Part shown: in pieces, positions 1-7,856 of the stretch
Layout: each line of letters opens with the position of its first letter
Numbering within the stretch: position 1 is the stretch's first letter
Assembly (NCBI RefSeq): GCF_015840915.1
Contig: NZ_CP060398.1
Span: forward strand, 1,364,001-1,428,000
Reading direction: 5' to 3'
Source: Synechococcus sp. CBW1002
GTDB taxonomy: Bacteria; Cyanobacteriota; Cyanobacteriia; PCC-6307; Cyanobiaceae
Length of the DNA stretch: 64,000 nt
Translations under genes and position numbers: made by a program
The notes under the pieces: generated by a model
What the model was told of the DNA's origin: nothing
Seen by the model: the letters and a program-made list of their open reading frames with translations, nothing else
The model's database searches: none

Positions 1-2
1 TG

Positions 3-893
3 GCTCCCCAGATGATCTCCCACCAGCGGCATCAGCACCTGCCCCGCTGGCAGGGGCAGGTGGACCAGCACCCCCTTGCAGGCTCCCTGCTGATCTGGCG
101 GGAGCAGGGGATCGGCGAGGAAATCCTCTTCCTCAGCCTGGTGCGCGATTTGATCGCCCAGGGGCAGCCTCTGGTGCTGGAGGTCTCAGCCCGCCTCCAA
201 CGGCTGGTTCAACGGAGCTTCCCCGGTGTGCCTGTGATCAGCCAGGGGGACTCCCTGGCGGGCCTCGACATCACCGCCGCCCTGCCGCTTGGCAGCCTCG
301 GTCTGCACAGCGGCTTCGACCAGGCTTCCTGGCTGCGCCGCCGCAGTCCATTCCTGCGGCCAGGGGCGGAGAGCGACCTGGCCCGGGTGCGCGCCTGCCT
401 GCCCCACCCCACCCACAGGAGCCGGGTGGGGCTCTGCTGGCGCAGCGTGGGATCGATCTATGCCGGACCGAAGTCCATCCCCCTGGCCAGTTTTGAACCA
501 CTGACCGGCCAGGCCGACACCCAGTGGATCAGCCTCCAGCATGGGGCCCTGGAGCCAGGGGAGGCTGAGGGGCTTGAACGTCTGGGGATTCACCGTCCGG
601 ACGCCGATTTCTTCCACGATCTGGAAGCCCTGGCCGCCTGGATTGCCAGCTGCGATCTTGTGATCACGATCAGTACCGCCACGGCCCATCTGGCCTGCGC
701 CCTCGGCAAGCCCACCTGGATGCTGTTGCCCGCTCCGCAATCGTTCTTCTGGTGGTGGGGCAATGAGGGAACACATACGCCCTGGTACCCCAGCGCCCGG
801 CTGTTCCGTCAGCCCAGCCCCGGCGACTGGGACGGTGTGATCACGCAGGTCCACCAGGCACTCGGGAGCTCCATACCATCGGCAGACTCCTGA
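3..893 (+). CDS. Glycosyltransferase-like protein (GT9-like C-terminal part), 5' partial
   Basis: The reading frame is open from the left edge of the window, so the ATG at 12 is probably internal and the N-terminus is missing. The visible 293 residues resemble the C-terminal ADP-heptose-transferase-like (GT9-like) part of TPR glycosyltransferases. An early GEEILFLSLVRDL stretch matches the conserved region that follows the TPRs in such proteins. Later, CDLVITISTATAHLACALGKP matches the donor-binding region, and PTWMLLP follows. TPR repeats would be expected upstream of the window but cannot be seen. The next gene starts 13 bases downstream on the same strand. The family call is good; substrate and linkage are unknown. 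Confidence 0.7.
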   Translation, partial: APQMISHQRHQHLPRWQGQVDQHPLAGSLLIWREQGIGEEILFLSLVRDLIAQGQPLVLEVSARLQRLVQRSFPGVPVISQGDSLAGLDITAALPLGSLGLHSGFDQASWLRRRSPFLRPGAESDLARVRACLPHPTHRSRVGLCWRSVGSIYAGPKSIPLASFEPLTGQADTQWISLQHGALEPGEAEGLERLGIHRPDADFFHDLEALAAWIASCDLVITISTATAHLACALGKPTWMLLPAPQSFFWWWGNEGTHTPWYPSARLFRQPSPGDWDGVITQVHQALGSSIPSADS

Positions 894-906
894 GCAGGCC
901 GGTCTG

Positions 907-1641
907 GTGATTCCCCGAATCCTTCATTACCTCTGGCTCAGTGATGAGCCCAGGCCAGAGCTCATGCGCCGCTGTATCGCGTCGTGGCAGCAGGTGATGC
1001 CTGACTTCCAGATCCGGCACTGGTCGTTGGCCGATTTTGATCAGAGCGCCCTGCCCCTCTTCGCCCAGCAGGCGATCGCGCTGAGGCAGTGGGCCTTTGC
1101 CTCCGATGTGCTGCGGCTCTGGCTTCTTGTTCAGCATGGGGGGGTGTATTTCGATGCGGATGTGCTGGCCGTGCGTTCCCTGGAGCCCCTGCTGGGCTAC
1201 GAGGCGTTCACGGCGGTGGAGTTCAATCCCATGGCTTTTGCCGCCGGGAACGGCGCCGCCTGGCTGGATGCTGATGGCAACCGGCGGGCAGGCGTTCGCC
1301 ACCAGGGACCGCCACCCGGCATCGGCCTGCAGGCGGCGGTGCTGGGCGCGGTTGCCGGGCACCCCTTCCTGCGCTCCTGCCTGGCCTACTACGAGTGCCG
1401 CCCTTTCCTGGAGCCCGATGGCAGCTGGCACCGCGATCCGATCGCCCCCGGGATCTATGGCCTGGCAGCGGAGCAGCATGGCTTCCGCTGGATCAACCAC
1501 ATGCAGAAACTCAGCCATGGCGTTGTTGTTCTGCCGGCGGAGATCATCGCCAGCACCAAGGCCCAATATGGGCGCAATACCCTGGCTTTCCACTGCTGCG
1601 CCGGATCGTGGCGCCAATCAATGCCACAGGTATTCCCTTAA
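907..1641 (+). CDS. Glycosyltransferase with DXD sugar-binding region (Gly_transf_sug / OCH1-like)
   Basis: This 244-residue protein starts with GTG at 907, directly at the conserved IPRILHYLWLSDE motif that opens this family, so the start is well placed. The motif HGGVYFDADVL (about residues 77-88) carries the DxD that binds the nucleotide-sugar/metal complex in capsular-polysaccharide and OCH1-type transferases. The protein has no signal peptide or membrane segment and is probably cytoplasmic. It lies in a block of glycan genes, 13 bases after the preceding glycosyltransferase, which suggests co-transcription. The sugar transferred cannot be read from the sequence. Confidence 0.8.
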   Translation: MIPRILHYLWLSDEPRPELMRRCIASWQQVMPDFQIRHWSLADFDQSALPLFAQQAIALRQWAFASDVLRLWLLVQHGGVYFDADVLAVRSLEPLLGYEAFTAVEFNPMAFAAGNGAAWLDADGNRRAGVRHQGPPPGIGLQAAVLGAVAGHPFLRSCLAYYECRPFLEPDGSWHRDPIAPGIYGLAAEQHGFRWINHMQKLSHGVVVLPAEIIASTKAQYGRNTLAFHCCAGSWRQSMPQVFP

Positions 1642-1792
1642 GGTCCGTCGTGAAGAATGGAACGCTTCATGGGGTTGGCTCTTCCATGACTTCGGTGTCT
1701 TTCACGGCTGGAGTCAGCCTCGCCCGCGTTTGCCGAAACTATCAATAGAGAGTGCAACTAAGGCCTGGTTTTCAATATGTTCTTCGGCCAGA

Positions 1793-2728
1793 TCAGGATA
1801 TCGGCGCGCAGGTGAGTGCCAGCACCTGTTTGAGGTGGCGCTCATACATCTCCGCCACCTCCGCAGCTGTCAGGTAGCGCCAGGCGGCATGGGCGCCTGC
1901 ACTGGCGTGATAGGCCGTCTCACAGCTGAAACGCTCCACCACCGTTGGTGGTGGTGGAGTGGGGTCATGGCGTGCCAGGTGCCGTGCGAAGAAGATGTCC
2001 TCCGGTTCCTCCGGCGGCGATGCCGCTGCTTCGGCCTGGCAGATGCGCACCATCAGCTGGCGATCCCGCACCGAGAGGCCACCGTTGCCATTGCTCATCC
2101 CCTCAGGCACCGTGTTGCAGAAGCGTCGGGTCAGCCAGACGGGTGGCAGAGGCTCCAGATCGGCGCCGTAGCGGGGGAAAGCCTGGCTCACATGGCGGCC
2201 CTTGGCCCAGGGGGATCCCACATAGCCATAGGCAAAGACGGCAGGATCAGGTGGCTCGATCAGCAACGTGTCGGTCTGAAACAGGAGCAGTTTCGGGGCG
2301 GGGAGCTGGGCCCAGAACGCGGCCGTCTTCAGCAGCCGGTTGTAGGCCAGCCAGTCGAAGTGGTCGGCCTCTCCCGCCCGCAGCCCGACCACCGACACCC
2401 ACGCTGCCAGGTCGGCGAACAGCGCACGACTGCGCTCCAGAGACGCGGGCGCCGTGTAGAGCGTCACTCCCCAGCGTTGGCGCCCCATCAACAAGGTGTT
2501 GAGCACCGTCATCCGCAACAGCGGCGTGGGGCGATCGTCCACGATCACAGCCCGCAGGTGTGGATCCTGGGGACCGCTCGGCTGCCGCTGGCTGGCCAGG
2601 GCGCGAGCCCAGGGCTCGAGGTGGGTGCCCAGCACCACGCTGCAGTGGGCCTTGAAGATGGCGATGCGATAGGCCTCCAGCTGGTGCGTGGGGCTCTGGG
2701 GCAGGGGCGACGGCCCCGTCGTTGTCAT
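1793..2728 (-). CDS. DUF5672 family protein (glycosyltransferase-like)
   Basis: The 311-residue product has the hallmarks I associate with DUF5672: a region with YGYVGSPWAKG, a GNGGLSVRDRQLM segment and a PEDIFFARHL segment. These parallel the donor/metal and acceptor regions of GT-A-fold transferases, and DUF5672 proteins usually sit in polysaccharide clusters. An earlier LLLFQTDTLLI stretch provides an acidic residue at the place of a DxD-like motif. The ATG at 2728 overlaps the TGA of the upstream methyltransferase gene as ATGA, so translation is probably coupled. It is the last gene of a three-gene minus-strand set (sulfotransferase, methyltransferase, DUF5672). Enzymatic activity is inferred, not shown. 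Confidence 0.65.
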   Translation of the reverse strand: MTTTGPSPLPQSPTHQLEAYRIAIFKAHCSVVLGTHLEPWARALASQRQPSGPQDPHLRAVIVDDRPTPLLRMTVLNTLLMGRQRWGVTLYTAPASLERSRALFADLAAWVSVVGLRAGEADHFDWLAYNRLLKTAAFWAQLPAPKLLLFQTDTLLIEPPDPAVFAYGYVGSPWAKGRHVSQAFPRYGADLEPLPPVWLTRRFCNTVPEGMSNGNGGLSVRDRQLMVRICQAEAAASPPEEPEDIFFARHLARHDPTPPPPTVVERFSCETAYHASAGAHAAWRYLTAAEVAEMYERHLKQVLALTCAPIS

Positions 2729-3405
2729 GGCGCCGGGCGGTAGGCCACCATCACCTGATCACGGGGATGGTTCCAGGCGCCGATATATTCGGCCCGGTAG
2801 CCATGGGCCTCACCAAAGCCCTCCATCTGCTGCTTCGTGTAAGCGAAGAAGCCGTGGTCGTGGGCTTCGGTGGGGTTGCGCTGCTCCTGCAGCACCTCGA
2901 AGTAGGTGGCGTAGAAGACCCCATCCGGCTGCAGGCAGGGCCGCAGGCGTTGCAGGCACTGCTCGATCGCGGCCGGCGGCAGATGGGTGAACAGCGACTG
3001 GGCCATCGCCCGATCCACCCGTCGCCCGAAGCGTTCAAAGCTGAAATCGGCACCCTGCAGCAGCTGGGGCCGCTTCTGGTGGCGCACCGCCGCTGTCAGT
3101 TCCTGCTCCAGTCCGGCCTGAAGCAGGGCAGCCTCCTTCTCCATGCCCAGGTAGTGCTCCGGCTCCAGGTAGGGGATCACCTTCACGCCCAGCCGCAACG
3201 CCCCACAGGCGATGTCGAGCAACACATGCGACGGCTGCAGCCCCTGAGCCAGCAGGAAATCGAACTGCAGCTGGCCGATCTCCTCCCACAGCCCGCCGAC
3301 ATAACGGCGATGACCCAGCTCGGCCACCCCTTCAGCCCCGCTGGGCGGCAGGCTGGCTGTCATCGGTGGAACTGCATCAAGGTGCTGCACCATGGCGCCG
3401 GTCAT
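2725..3405 (-). CDS. Class I SAM-dependent methyltransferase
   Basis: I chose the ATG at 3405 because it overlaps the TGA of the upstream sulfotransferase as ATGA; a longer in-frame start at 3585 would run far into that gene and gives low-complexity residues. The 226-residue protein carries the SAM-binding motif I, VLLDIACGALRLGVKVIPYL (about residues 45-64), followed by an acidic/aromatic YLGMEKE stretch. A later FSFERFGRRVDRAMAQSLFT region resembles motif II/III. The place in a coupled operon with a sulfotransferase and a DUF5672 protein suggests methylation of a sugar or other glycan component. The acceptor is unknown. A C-terminal FFAYTKQQMEGFGEAHGYRA region is typical of small-molecule methyltransferases. 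Confidence 0.75.
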   Translation of the reverse strand: MTGAMVQHLDAVPPMTASLPPSGAEGVAELGHRRYVGGLWEEIGQLQFDFLLAQGLQPSHVLLDIACGALRLGVKVIPYLEPEHYLGMEKEAALLQAGLEQELTAAVRHQKRPQLLQGADFSFERFGRRVDRAMAQSLFTHLPPAAIEQCLQRLRPCLQPDGVFYATYFEVLQEQRNPTEAHDHGFFAYTKQQMEGFGEAHGYRAEYIGAWNHPRDQVMVAYRPAP

Positions 3406-4166
3406 GGCCAGGTTATGCCGTAGCGCCGGGCCATCTGGTCGTAGGTCGGCTCCAGCTGACGCCGCAACTGGCGTCGCAGCTCCTGCGGCACCTGTCCGGC
3501 CTCGCCGGCGCCCGCATTGTGCCGAGGCAGCCGCTCCGGCAAGGGGGATGGGTCGAGGCCCAGGAAACCCAGCAGCCGTGGCCACACCAGCTCCGGCCGG
3601 TCGAAGAGATCCTCCGCCTTGATCAGCAGGAGCTGCTCCGGAGCGAACAAGACCTCGTAGCGTTCCAACTGGGGGCCGTAGCAGCTGCGGCTCAGGTAGC
3701 TGTGCACCTGGTGTGAATGGTGCTGCGACAGGCCCGCCCGCAATTGCTCATCCGCTCCGGCCAGGCGACCAGACTCAGCGGCCAGGGCCTGCTCGGGCGG
3801 CAGCGACTCCAACCCCAGGCGGATCGAATGGAACAACCCGGAAAGAGCCCTCTCCACCGGGTCCCGCAACAGCACCACCAGTCGGGCGCCGGGGATCAGG
3901 TCATGCAACCGCTGCGGTGCAGCCGGATGGAACAGGTAATACGGCGTGATGTCGCCGCAGCGCTGATCGTTCCGAGCCGCCGCATAGTGCTGCCCGTACC
4001 AAATCGGGCCCCGCCCGTGGTTCAGGGTGAAGTAGTGCAGCTCTTTGCTGGCGGGCAACCACACCTGTGGATGATCGGCCAGCAGGCGGTGCAGGCTGGT
4101 GGTGCCCCCCTTCTGCGCCCCGAGGCCAACGAAATCGGGCAGTCGCAACCGGCTCGTTTCCCCCAC
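3402..4166 (-). CDS. Sulfotransferase (PAPS-dependent, Sulfotransfer_1-like)
   Basis: The 254-residue protein has both PAPS-binding signatures. The 5'-phosphosulfate loop is FVGLGAQKGGTTSLHRLL near residue 12, followed by a KELHYF segment. The 3'-phosphate loop is PGARLVVLLRDPVERALSGL near residue 90. This arrangement is that of heparan-sulfate-type and bacterial carbohydrate sulfotransferases. It probably transfers sulfate from PAPS to a hydroxyl or amine of a sugar in the cytoplasm. It is the first gene of a minus-strand operon, its stop overlaps the next gene as ATGA, and it is divergent from a second sulfotransferase-like gene at 4246, separated by 79 bases that must contain both promoters. 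Confidence 0.85.
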   Translation of the reverse strand: MGETSRLRLPDFVGLGAQKGGTTSLHRLLADHPQVWLPASKELHYFTLNHGRGPIWYGQHYAAARNDQRCGDITPYYLFHPAAPQRLHDLIPGARLVVLLRDPVERALSGLFHSIRLGLESLPPEQALAAESGRLAGADEQLRAGLSQHHSHQVHSYLSRSCYGPQLERYEVLFAPEQLLLIKAEDLFDRPELVWPRLLGFLGLDPSPLPERLPRHNAGAGEAGQVPQELRRQLRRQLEPTYDQMARRYGITWP

Positions 4167-4245
4167 GTTGCCGGGATCCTATGGGGGGCCGTGCCGGCGG
4201 CAGCCAGGATGTCGCTGCTGATCCACCACCGAGAGGCGGGTATCG

Positions 4246-4860
4246 ATGATCGTGGCCGACACGTTCCTGTGGCTTCATCTGCCCAAGACCGGCGGCACCA
4301 CCATGACGCGTCTGTTCCGCGAGCTCAATCTCCCCGGGATCGCCGTCGATGCCGACGACACCCCCGCCAAGCACGATTCCATTGCCCTCAGGGAAAGCCT
4401 TGGCCGCTGGAAGGCCGGGCAGCGGCGCCGCTTCATCACGGCGCGGCGGTTGGACGCCTGGCTGATCAGCGACTGGCACCACAAGCGGCGGCACATGAAC
4501 CTGCCGGATCTCCCGTTTGAGCCGGTTCGCAGCGGGCTCTCCTATTCACTCCGCCTTGGCGGCACCTGGGTGGCTGCAGACTGGTGGCTCCAGTACTTCG
4601 GCCTGACGTCCGAGATGTGCGCCCTGCGGCTCGAGCACTTCACGGCCGACTTCAATCAGCATCTGCTGCCCCTGCTGCCGCCGGGCACGCCGGCGCTGCA
4701 CTCACCACCGCGGGAAAATGCCAAGCCTGTGGTGGACCCAGCCTTTGAGCCCTGGTTCAGCGCGGCAGACCGTGCCCGCATCCATGCGGTGAACCCCCGC
4801 TGGAGCGCCTGGGAACGCTCCCTTTACGGTGAGCCCCCTGTCCAACCGTCCCCGGATTGA
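4246..4860 (+). CDS. Sulfotransferase-like protein
   Basis: The 204-residue product begins with FLWLHLPKTGGTTMTRLFRE (residues 7-26), a match to the 5'-phosphosulfate-binding loop of sulfotransferases (pattern LPKTGGT-T). A clear 3'-phosphate-binding RDP motif is not visible, so the protein may be a divergent or shortened member. The gene ends in a TTGA overlap with the next coding sequence, which indicates translational coupling. It starts divergently from the sulfotransferase gene at 3402-4166. Together with the next gene this gives three sulfotransferase-type domains within 4 kb. Activity is likely but less certain than for the neighbour because of the missing second motif. Confidence 0.65.
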   Translation: MIVADTFLWLHLPKTGGTTMTRLFRELNLPGIAVDADDTPAKHDSIALRESLGRWKAGQRRRFITARRLDAWLISDWHHKRRHMNLPDLPFEPVRSGLSYSLRLGGTWVAADWWLQYFGLTSEMCALRLEHFTADFNQHLLPLLPPGTPALHSPPRENAKPVVDPAFEPWFSAADRARIHAVNPRWSAWERSLYGEPPVQPSPD

Positions 4861-7856
4861 GCCCGCCGGAGTCCCCGTCCCTGATCCTGCTGGTGGGAAT
4901 GCATCGCAGCGGCACCTCGCTGCTGGGCTCGCTGCTGCCGGCACTGGGGGTGCCGCTGCCGGGTGATCTGATCGCCGGCGATGCCCATAACCCCGAGGGC
5001 TACTACGAACGTTCCGACATCACGGCTCTGCAGGAGCAGCTGCTGATCGCAATGGGCCAGTGGTGGCCGTCGGAAGCGGGGGTGCTGCATCGGCCCGAGG
5101 GCTGGCTCGACTTTCCCGCCGTACGCAGCGCTGCCGAGAGCCTCGACCGGCTTCTGGCGCAGGAGCAGCGGCGCCAGCTTGGGCCCTGGGCCATCAAGGA
5201 TCCGCGCACGTGCCTGCTGCTGCCGCTCTGGCGCCAGGTCGCCGCGCAGCGCGGGGTGCCCCTGAAGCTGGTGCTGAGCGTGCGGGATCCCGCCGAGGTG
5301 ATGGTGTCGCTGCTCCAGCGCGATCGCCGGGCCGCCGGCATGACCGCCTGGCGGGCCCAGCGCCTCTGGTGGCGCCACAACCGTGCGCTTCTGCTGGATG
5401 CCGCTGATCTTCCCCTGCTGGTGGTCGACTATGGCGCCTGGTTCGATCCTTCGACCTGCCGCCGCCAGCTGCAGGCCCTGGGACTCTTCTGCCTGGAAGC
5501 CGAACCCATGTCAGCGGCCCTCGAGGCTGCCGCGGCCTGCATCCGCCCAGGTCATCGGCGCAGCCGCCGTTCCCGCGCCGAGCTCCCCCAGGCCCTGCAC
5601 CCGCGCCTTCGTCGGCTGCACCGTGCGCTGCAGGAGCTGGCTGCGGGGCCACCCGATCGGGAACGCCGGCAGAGGCGGCTGGTTCGCTGGCTGGCGGCGC
5701 CGGGGCGCCAGCAGATACCGCCGATCGCACCGGCCGGCCGCTCCCTGCGCTCCCAGCTGATCCATCGGCGCGCTTCCCTGGCGCCCCAGGCGGAGGTGGG
5801 CCCCTGGTTCGATCCGGCCCACTATCGCCGCCAGGCGCCGGGTCTGGGCCTGGACCACGACCCCCTCTGCCACTACTGGTGGCGGGGATGGCGGGAGCAG
5901 CGCTCCCCCCATCCCGCCTTCGAGGGGGACGCCTACCGGCTGGCCTGTCGTAACCGAGGCCTCACCGTTCGGGGAGCACCGCTGCGCCATTTCCTCACCG
6001 TGGGTCTGGCGGCCGGCATCCCGCCCTCCCCGGTGGCCGAACCGCGCTGGCTGGCCGGCACACTGCAGCGGCAGGCGCTCTGGCGCGCCGCCCGACTGGA
6101 GGGGCTCCATCCGTGGGGGGCAGCAGCTCTGGCCCTGGAGGGTGACGATCTCCAGCAGGCGGTGGAGCGGCTCCGTCACTGGCAACGGCAGGGCTTCAGC
6201 GCCGACGATCTGGCCGCGATCGCCGCTGCCCCCCCCGGAAGCTTCACCCTGCCCGCTGCCCTGCTTCCGGATCCACCGCCGCTTCCACAGCGCTGCCGCC
6301 TGCAGGTACTGGGCACCCACCTGCACGATTGGCAGGTCCATGCCTGGTTGCAGCATGCACCCCTGCCGCCGGGGTTCTCGTTGATCGAGGGGCAGGCGCC
6401 GCCCGAAGCGGCTGAGTCGGTCATCGCCCTGGTGCTGAGCCCCCTGCCGCCGGGCCCCGCCAGCCTGCAGCTGCTCGGTCTGGCGCTGCTGCCCTGGGTG
6501 TTCGCCAGGGCCGAGCAGGTGCCGCTGCTGCGTCGCCTGGGGATCAATGCCCAACCCCTCGAGCCCGGCGTCGCCCCCAACGGCTGGCTGGCGGTGGAGG
6601 AGGCGGAGGCCGAAGCCGCGCGGCAGCTCGGAGTACCACCCGCGGCGGCCCTGGCCGGGCTGGCGCCCATCCTCGCCTTCGGCAGTCTGGGAGCAGAGTG
6701 GGAACGAAGCCTGGCGCCACCGATCTGGGGCTGGCCGGAGTTCGACGACCTGGCGATCGAGACCCCGCAGCAGGCCAGGCTGCTGGCCGCCTGGCTGGAT
6801 GCCTGCAACCGTGCCGGCATCCAGCTGGTGCGGCTCGAGCCCCCAGGCAGTGAGCGGCTGCTGCGGGGGTGGCAGGCCCTGATGCCCCCCTCTGACCCGG
6901 CACCGGGCTGGCTGCCGCCCCAGGGCTTCGTGGCGCCACTCAGCGCGATGGAGCTGCAGGGGGAACTGCGCTGGCGGGGCCAGGGGGCGCCAGCACCACC
7001 GCCGGTGCAGACCCCCAGGCCCGCCCACACGCTTCTGTGGGCCTGGCAAGGCGACGCCTCCGGGCCAGGCGGGATGGTGCAGACGCCCACGGCGGCGGTG
7101 TGCATCAGCCTGCACAACTACGCCGACCGGATCACCGCGGCCCTCGAAAGCGTCCTCGTCCAGAGCCATGGACCCCTCGAGCTGATCGTGGTCGACGATG
7201 CTTCCGAGGACGGTGGCGAGCAGCGCTGCCTGGCCTGGTTGGAGCGCCACGGTCAACGCTTCGTGCGTGCCCTGCTGGTGCGGCACACCGGCAATGGCGG
7301 TCTGGCGGCCGCACGCAACACCGCCTTCAGGCTCGCCCAGGCTCCCTGGTGCTTCGTGCTGGATGCCGACAACCTGCTCCACCCCGAGGCGGTGGCCGCC
7401 TGCCTGCGCCTGGCTCAGGCGAGCCCGGCAGACATCGCCGTGGTGCATCCCCTGGTGGAGGTGCTCCAGGACGGCGTGCTGCAGGGCAGCGACTCCACAG
7501 GGGCGGCGCCCAGCCTGATCAGCGGCCGCAGCTGGCAGCGCTGCCATTTCCTGGATCGCAACCTGTTGGACGCCATGGCCCTGGTGCGGCGCAGCGCCTG
7601 GGACGCGGTGGGGGGCTATGCCCACATTCCGGGCGGATGGGAGGATTACGACTTCTGGTGCAAGTTGATGGAAGCCGGCTACCAGGGCGTGCTGGCTCCG
7701 CAGCGGCTGGCCACCTACCACCGCCACCCTGAATCGATGCTCGCCACCGCCACCCATCAGCGGCTGCGGCTGGTGAGCCGCCACCTGCAGCAGCGTCATC
7801 CCTGGTTGCAGCTGAGTCTCGCCGCCGGGCCCGAGGAAGGATGGACCCTGGCGTGA
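4857..7856 (+). CDS. Fusion protein: N-terminal sulfotransferase, central glycan-associated region, C-terminal GT2 glycosyltransferase
   Basis: The 999-residue protein starts with TTG at 4857, overlapping the previous stop as TTGA. Residues about 8-50 hold a sulfotransferase loop (LILLVGMHRSGTSLLGSLLP) and residues about 135-150 a second motif (LVLSVRDPAEVMVSL). Residues about 310-400 contain two copies of a motif of the type FDP-HY and HYWWRGWREQRSPHPAF, a linker seen in large multi-domain polysaccharide transferases. Residues about 745-990 form a GT2 domain with VCISLHNYADRITAALESVL, IVVDDASEDGG and FVLDADNLLHP. About 300 residues between these parts are not assignable. The architecture suggests that sulfation and sugar transfer are joined in one polypeptide. 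The next gene overlaps by 16 bases. Confidence 0.75.
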   Translation: MSPPESPSLILLVGMHRSGTSLLGSLLPALGVPLPGDLIAGDAHNPEGYYERSDITALQEQLLIAMGQWWPSEAGVLHRPEGWLDFPAVRSAAESLDRLLAQEQRRQLGPWAIKDPRTCLLLPLWRQVAAQRGVPLKLVLSVRDPAEVMVSLLQRDRRAAGMTAWRAQRLWWRHNRALLLDAADLPLLVVDYGAWFDPSTCRRQLQALGLFCLEAEPMSAALEAAAACIRPGHRRSRRSRAELPQALHPRLRRLHRALQELAAGPPDRERRQRRLVRWLAAPGRQQIPPIAPAGRSLRSQLIHRRASLAPQAEVGPWFDPAHYRRQAPGLGLDHDPLCHYWWRGWREQRSPHPAFEGDAYRLACRNRGLTVRGAPLRHFLTVGLAAGIPPSPVAEPRWLAGTLQRQALWRAARLEGLHPWGAAALALEGDDLQQAVERLRHWQRQGFSADDLAAIAAAPPGSFTLPAALLPDPPPLPQRCRLQVLGTHLHDWQVHAWLQHAPLPPGFSLIEGQAPPEAAESVIALVLSPLPPGPASLQLLGLALLPWVFARAEQVPLLRRLGINAQPLEPGVAPNGWLAVEEAEAEAARQLGVPPAAALAGLAPILAFGSLGAEWERSLAPPIWGWPEFDDLAIETPQQARLLAAWLDACNRAGIQLVRLEPPGSERLLRGWQALMPPSDPAPGWLPPQGFVAPLSAMELQGELRWRGQGAPAPPPVQTPRPAHTLLWAWQGDASGPGGMVQTPTAAVCISLHNYADRITAALESVLVQSHGPLELIVVDDASEDGGEQRCLAWLERHGQRFVRALLVRHTGNGGLAAARNTAFRLAQAPWCFVLDADNLLHPEAVAACLRLAQASPADIAVVHPLVEVLQDGVLQGSDSTGAAPSLISGRSWQRCHFLDRNLLDAMALVRRSAWDAVGGYAHIPGGWEDYDFWCKLMEAGYQGVLAPQRLATYHRHPESMLATATHQRLRLVSRHLQQRHPWLQLSLAAGPEEGWTLA

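Noticed and set aside
186-854. Open frames antisense to the first glycosyltransferase and similar long antisense frames throughout
   Set aside because: GC-rich DNA keeps complementary frames open; the translations have low complexity, no family motif and no ribosome-site pattern.
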